Source of the DNA: a virus
Direction: 5' to 3' (one strand)
DNA: 23,322 nucleotides
IMG/VR virus record: IMGVR_UViG_3300034105_002992
Span: 1-23,322 of that record
Under the pieces are notes generated by a model. The model did not search any database. It was not told where the DNA came from and worked only from the letters and a program-made list of their open reading frames with translations. The first letter of the stretch is position 1. The number at the start of each line of letters is the position of its first letter. The position numbers were made by a program, and so were the translations under genes. Positions 20,813 through 23,322 of the stretch are shown one piece after another.

Positions 20813-21202
20813 TTATTTTTGCTCAACTATAGGCTTGAGTTTTTCTAAAATAAACTTTAATTTTGCATCTGAGTATAAGTCTGCCAACTTTGGCTGTTCA
20901 ATTTGTTGCTCACAATATAAGATAATATCATTAACAATAGCCATTGTTTCCTCAATATAATTAAAAGCCACGTCTCTAGAATCTGATAGAAATTTAATAA
21001 AATTTTCTTGAGTTTCATCTGTTTCATTTTTAATTAAATCTAATTGATCTTTTAAGGTTTCAGAAAAAGCCTTTAATATTCTTTGATCAAGAACAAATTG
21101 TTTTAATAATGTTTTTAATGTATACACTTTATAGGACAAGGATACAATAACGCACATGCTTAAAAATAATCCAGTAAACGTAATTAAATTAAAGAACTGC
21201 AT
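20813..21202 (-). CDS. Membrane-anchored coiled-coil protein, 129 aa
   Basis: One N-terminal membrane helix (LITFTGLFLSMCVIVSLSY) is followed by an extended charged helix region (LKAFSETLKDQLDLIKNETD) and FLSDSRDVAFNYIEETM. Domain order fits a bitopic protein with a cytoplasmic coiled coil. It overlaps the upstream gene by 14 nt and is the last gene of the large minus operon. A spanin or scaffold role cannot be excluded, but no lipobox or other signature is present. Confidence 0.6.
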   Translation of the reverse strand: MQFFNLITFTGLFLSMCVIVSLSYKVYTLKTLLKQFVLDQRILKAFSETLKDQLDLIKNETDETQENFIKFLSDSRDVAFNYIEETMAIVNDIILYCEQQIEQPKLADLYSDAKLKFILEKLKPIVEQK

Positions 21203-21692
21203 CTAATAACTCATTTCTTTGTGCGTGTGTTGGCCAATAATAATTGCATTTATCACAACATGGTTTATTATATGGACTAGTTACTGCATACTGATAGTCA
21301 ATATAAAAAATAGGATCTTTTTTGTATAGATTAGCCTTATGGGTTGTTGTAATACGCATTACTTTATTGTCATTAAGCCAGAACATTGGTGGGGTCTTTC
21401 CCCATCTACCCGAACATTTTGCTTTAAGATCATTAAGGTTATTCTCATTGTTTATTGTCTTAATCCCACGAACCTTAGCCTCTTCTATCATGTGCTGTAT
21501 ATAAGACCACAGACCAGCCTCATAGCCCTTCCACATAAGCACTGCAGGGTGATTACGCCATGCCCCAGACGGTGACTCTCCTGACAACACCTTGAGTATT
21601 TGATACCCCTCAAGGATTTGTTTATTAAGTCTTTTATTGTCTAAGGATTTTGCGGTATATGAAATATTACTAGATGGAAGAAATGTTTGCAT
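21189..21692 (-). CDS. Pyrimidine-dimer DNA glycosylase-like protein, 167 aa
   Basis: MQTFLPSSNISYTAKSLDNK-RLNKQILEGYQIL, followed by AWRNHPAVLMWKGYEAGLWS and THKANLYKKDPIFY, matches the family of small proteins grouped with T4 endonuclease V-type UV-damage glycosylases, common in actinophages and actinobacteria. Such enzymes would cut at UV-induced pyrimidine dimers. The C-terminus carries C-C-D-K-C, a possible extra metal site I do not associate with the family. AAGG lies about 8 nt before the start; the start shares 1 nt with the upstream stop. Biochemical function of this branch is by family label only. Confidence 0.72.
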   Translation of the reverse strand: MQTFLPSSNISYTAKSLDNKRLNKQILEGYQILKVLSGESPSGAWRNHPAVLMWKGYEAGLWSYIQHMIEEAKVRGIKTINNENNLNDLKAKCSGRWGKTPPMFWLNDNKVMRITTTHKANLYKKDPIFYIDYQYAVTSPYNKPCCDKCNYYWPTHAQRNELLDAVL

Positions 21693-21814
21693 TAAACAAC
21701 CTTAAGGGTATTGCAACGAGTACAGCCAACATATGTATTGCCAGTAAATGGACATGCTCCAGCATCTACAAAGATATGTTTTTTAAATTTACATATAATT
21801 TTTTTTATAATCAT
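21692..21814 (-). CDS. Zinc-ribbon microprotein, 40 aa
   Basis: A 40-residue protein with C8, H13, C21 and C31-x2-C34 (CPFTGNTYVGCTRC). Its start overlaps the previous stop by ATGA and its stop overlaps the next start by 1 nt (TAATG), which strongly supports it as a real gene filling an otherwise odd gap in a packed operon. The function is unknown. Confidence 0.6.
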   Translation of the reverse strand: MIIKKIICKFKKHIFVDAGACPFTGNTYVGCTRCNTLKVV

Positions 21815-22041
21815 TTTACACCAGTCCTAACTAGCATGACTATAGCCCCATTTTCTTCTAAGGCTTTTTTAACCTTTACCATATATTCTACAGCAACTCT
21901 CTTATCTCTGTCAAATAAATTCATAAAACTTTTTTCATCTGCTCTTACTGTAATGAAATGCTCATTATCAATAATATCTACACCAAATCCTTGTGGAGGA
22001 GTAATAGATCTAACTGCTCGCTTCATTGCGTCTGTATACAT
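21811..22041 (-). CDS. Small conserved-looking protein, 76 aa
   Basis: MYTDAMKRAVRSITPPQGFG then DIIDNEHFITVRADEKSF and EYMVKVKKALEENGAIVMLV: an alpha/beta protein with helix-strand-helix-strand order. I believe related small proteins occur in other actinophages but know no function. It starts 2 nt after the WhiB stop and overlaps the next gene by ATGA. Confidence 0.6.
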   Translation of the reverse strand: MYTDAMKRAVRSITPPQGFGVDIIDNEHFITVRADEKSFMNLFDRDKRVAVEYMVKVKKALEENGAIVMLVRTGVK

Positions 22042-22042
22042 T

Positions 22043-22324
22043 TTACTTCATTGTCAGATTCTGCCATATTTCAGACCATTTAGATTTTGTTTTATGGCTA
22101 TTAAACTCTCTAGATATTTTACCTTTGTCTAAATAAATACCGCCCCAAATTCCATATTCTTTCTGTGATATTCCTACAGCAAAACAAGTTGCTGCGACTG
22201 GACACTTTAGGCAAACACTGTCAACACCATGACGAATATCTGGAGTTTCTTCATACTTATCAAAGAATAGATTTGTATCAAAGTCTTTACAGGCAGCACT
22301 TTCTTTCCATAAATGTTTATTCAT
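22043..22324 (-). CDS. whiB: WhiB-family iron-sulfur transcription factor, 93 aa
   Basis: Four cysteines in WhiB spacing (C12, C38-x2-C41-x5-C47) would hold a [4Fe-4S] cluster, and Y57-G-I-W-G-G62 is the turn that contacts sigma factor region 4. A basic segment follows (KTKSKW). WhiB proteins bind the host primary sigma factor and steer promoter choice; phage WhiB proteins (such as mycobacteriophage TM4 WhiB) interfere with host WhiB2 and superinfection. The start is placed at MNKHLWKES, overlapping the upstream gene by 8 nt; the frame is open 11 codons further. A weak AT-hook-free C-terminus suggests protein binding more than DNA binding. Confidence 0.93.
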   Translation of the reverse strand: MNKHLWKESAACKDFDTNLFFDKYEETPDIRHGVDSVCLKCPVAATCFAVGISQKEYGIWGGIYLDKGKISREFNSHKTKSKWSEIWQNLTMK

Positions 22325-22532
22325 GCTGTTTGTACTTATCTGGCATAGTCCAGCCATTACGGTTTGCTACATACCTTTTTTGAATATTCCATTTATTATT
22401 TTTATATACTCCGTTTTTTTCAAAGGCAGCAGAATCTAATGGAGTTAGTTCAAGAACATCCCAACCATCCCAAGACAACTTGCTATTCATGGAAACAATT
22501 GATTCCATTTGTTTTAAATTATTTACAATCAT
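22317..22532 (-). CDS. Small phage protein with WDGWDV motif, 71 aa
   Basis: LSWDGWDVLELTPLDSAAFE, then KNGVYKNNKWNIQKRY and GWTMPDKY: a Trp/Tyr-rich beta-type small protein that resembles uncharacterised actinophage proteins. A strong ribosome site, AAGGAGTAATA, precedes the start. It sits directly upstream of whiB and overlaps it by 8 nt. No function is known to me. Confidence 0.6.
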   Translation of the reverse strand: MIVNNLKQMESIVSMNSKLSWDGWDVLELTPLDSAAFEKNGVYKNNKWNIQKRYVANRNGWTMPDKYKQHE

Positions 22533-22541
22533 TATTACTCC

Positions 22542-22892
22542 TTAGTATTGGAATGTTCCAAATTCAAAATCTTGCGCTTGTGCAAGTTTTGCTACATTTG
22601 ATAGTGCCTGGTTTGGTTTTGATAAATAGGAAAAGTAATCAATCTCATGTAAATTTTCTTCGACCCATGTATAGTGAACCTTGATAAACTTAACTTTGAT
22701 TCCTCTAGCCTTTAGATTTCGTTCTGAAACATTGCAAAACTCAGAAGCAAAATCATTTACATTTGATGGTCCTAATGAATATACAATAAACTCATGATCA
22801 GTTTCTTTTAAACCAGACATCATTACACCCATAGAACGAAGGAAAACAGAATACTCATCGAACTCATTGGTTCCCTGTACTACGACCTTCAT
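22542..22892 (-). CDS. Rossmann-like protein, possibly SLOG family, 116 aa
   Basis: MKVVVQGTNEFDEYSVFLRS starts like a nucleotide-binding Rossmann fold, with FIVYSLGPSNVNDFASEFCN, KVKFIKVHYTWVEEN and FGTFQY. I compare it with SLOG (DprA/LOG-like) proteins, which bind nucleotides, but the match is by eye. ATG 22892 with GGAAAAAG upstream is preferred over ATG 22904. It overlaps the upstream gene by 29 nt. Confidence 0.5.
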   Translation of the reverse strand: MKVVVQGTNEFDEYSVFLRSMGVMMSGLKETDHEFIVYSLGPSNVNDFASEFCNVSERNLKARGIKVKFIKVHYTWVEENLHEIDYFSYLSKPNQALSNVAKLAQAQDFEFGTFQY

Positions 22893-23277
22893 TTCTTTTT
22901 CCATTCTTTAGGTGATCTAGTATGTCTAACATCTTTGCTACTTCTTTATTGTCCATATTTGTAAAGTCAATTGGTCTTGCATTTTCCCTATCGACTTCTC
23001 CTTCTTCTACATTTGCTTGATAAAACACATTGTTATTTACCCAGTAAGCAGTTGGGCCAACAACCAAAACACGAAAGGTATTTTTTTCTTTCAGTTTTGT
23101 AGTTTGAGATACACGTTTTATCTCTATACCTTCTGGCAAAAGGCTAGAAATAATACTGTGAATCCTAGTCTGACTATATTTAATTTTTGGTAAAACTTTT
23201 TTTTCTTGTTTCTTTACTGTATAAAGTATAGCCCAAATGCCATAAATTGTCAACAATAAAAGAACAATTTGATTCAT
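22864..23277 (-). CDS. Membrane-anchored protein, 137 aa
   Basis: An N-terminal membrane helix (IVLLLLTIYGIWAILYTV) and a charged soluble part with IHSIISSLLPEGIEIKRVSQ, FRVLVVGPTAYWVNNNVFYQ and NMDNKEVAKMLDILDHLKNG. It heads the minus operon with a leaderless promoter directly upstream. I think comparable proteins exist in actinophages but know no function. Confidence 0.6.
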   Translation of the reverse strand: MNQIVLLLLTIYGIWAILYTVKKQEKKVLPKIKYSQTRIHSIISSLLPEGIEIKRVSQTTKLKEKNTFRVLVVGPTAYWVNNNVFYQANVEEGEVDRENARPIDFTNMDNKEVAKMLDILDHLKNGKRNEGRSTGNQ

Positions 23278-23283
23278 GTATCT

Positions 23284-23292
23284 ATTGTATCA
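23284..23292 (-). promoter_or_regulatory. Extended -10 leaderless promoter for the WhiB operon
   Basis: On the minus strand TGA-TACAAT is followed by AGATAC (6 nt) and the ATG at 23277. It likely drives the whole run of overlapping genes down to 20813. Confidence 0.6.
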
Positions 23293-23322
23293 CTGTTGCG
23301 ATAAAATTCTTTTGATTTCATT

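Noticed and set aside
1-23322. tRNA genes, rRNA, CRISPR arrays, insertion sequences and attachment sites
   Set aside because: I looked for cloverleaf-like repeats, regularly spaced repeats, transposase motifs and terminal inverted repeats and found nothing that holds up by eye; weak tRNA-like folds could be missed without a tool.

Overview
This window looks like part of the genome of an AT-rich, double-stranded DNA phage of an actinobacterium. Three things point there. The minus-strand operon carries a WhiB-type iron-sulfur regulator, a family confined to actinobacteria and their phages. Many starts have an extended -10 box exactly 6 nt upstream of the ATG, the leaderless arrangement common in actinobacteria. 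The genes are short, tightly packed, often overlapping by 1-20 nt, and resemble families typical of actinophages and cyanophages (small zinc-ribbon proteins, PstS, 2OG-Fe(II) oxygenases, carbamoyltransferase, FkbM methyltransferase, holin-like protein, UV-endonuclease-like protein). No tRNA, rRNA, CRISPR array, transposase or integrase was seen. A host such as an AT-rich aquatic actinobacterium is an inference only.

Layout. 1-422 is a non-coding, repeat-rich stretch with three perfect TGTGGATAA (DnaA-box) sequences and eight CAAACC/GGTTTG hexamers; it may be a replication origin. 423-2037 (+) holds small zinc-binding proteins and a class I methyltransferase. 2113-9372 (+) is a tailoring-enzyme block: a flavin-dependent halogenase, a small membrane protein, four stand-alone 2OG-Fe(II) oxygenases, a luciferase-like monooxygenase fused to a degenerate oxygenase domain, and an SGNH-type hydrolase. 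9409-9645 has two microproteins. pstS (9647-10690) is alone on the minus strand. 10770-12863 (+) has small unknown proteins, an internally duplicated zinc-ribbon protein and a mini-thioredoxin. A NodU/CmcH-like carbamoyltransferase follows (12967-14403).

From 14418 to 15397 (-) are two phage proteins that resemble domains found next to capsid proteases or portals and that share short W-x-G-S tail motifs. From 15452 to 19750 (+) is an overlapping glycan cassette: a CgeB-like glycosyltransferase, an FkbM methyltransferase, an exostosin-like protein, a GT-A-like protein and a GT-B glycosyltransferase. It converges on a Stealth-like transferase (-), followed by a holin-like gene with its own terminator. 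From 23277 down to 20813 (-) is one operon: membrane protein, possible SLOG-like protein, small unknowns, WhiB, a zinc microprotein, a pyrimidine-dimer-glycosylase-like protein and a membrane-anchored coiled-coil protein.

Read together, the window combines virion decoration or natural-product-like tailoring chemistry (halogenation, hydroxylation, carbamoylation, methylation, glycosylation) with host takeover and starvation genes (WhiB, PstS, thioredoxin). Its promoters are unusually uniform: thirteen starts have a -10 box ending exactly 6 nt before the ATG, and eleven of these have the TGn extension.
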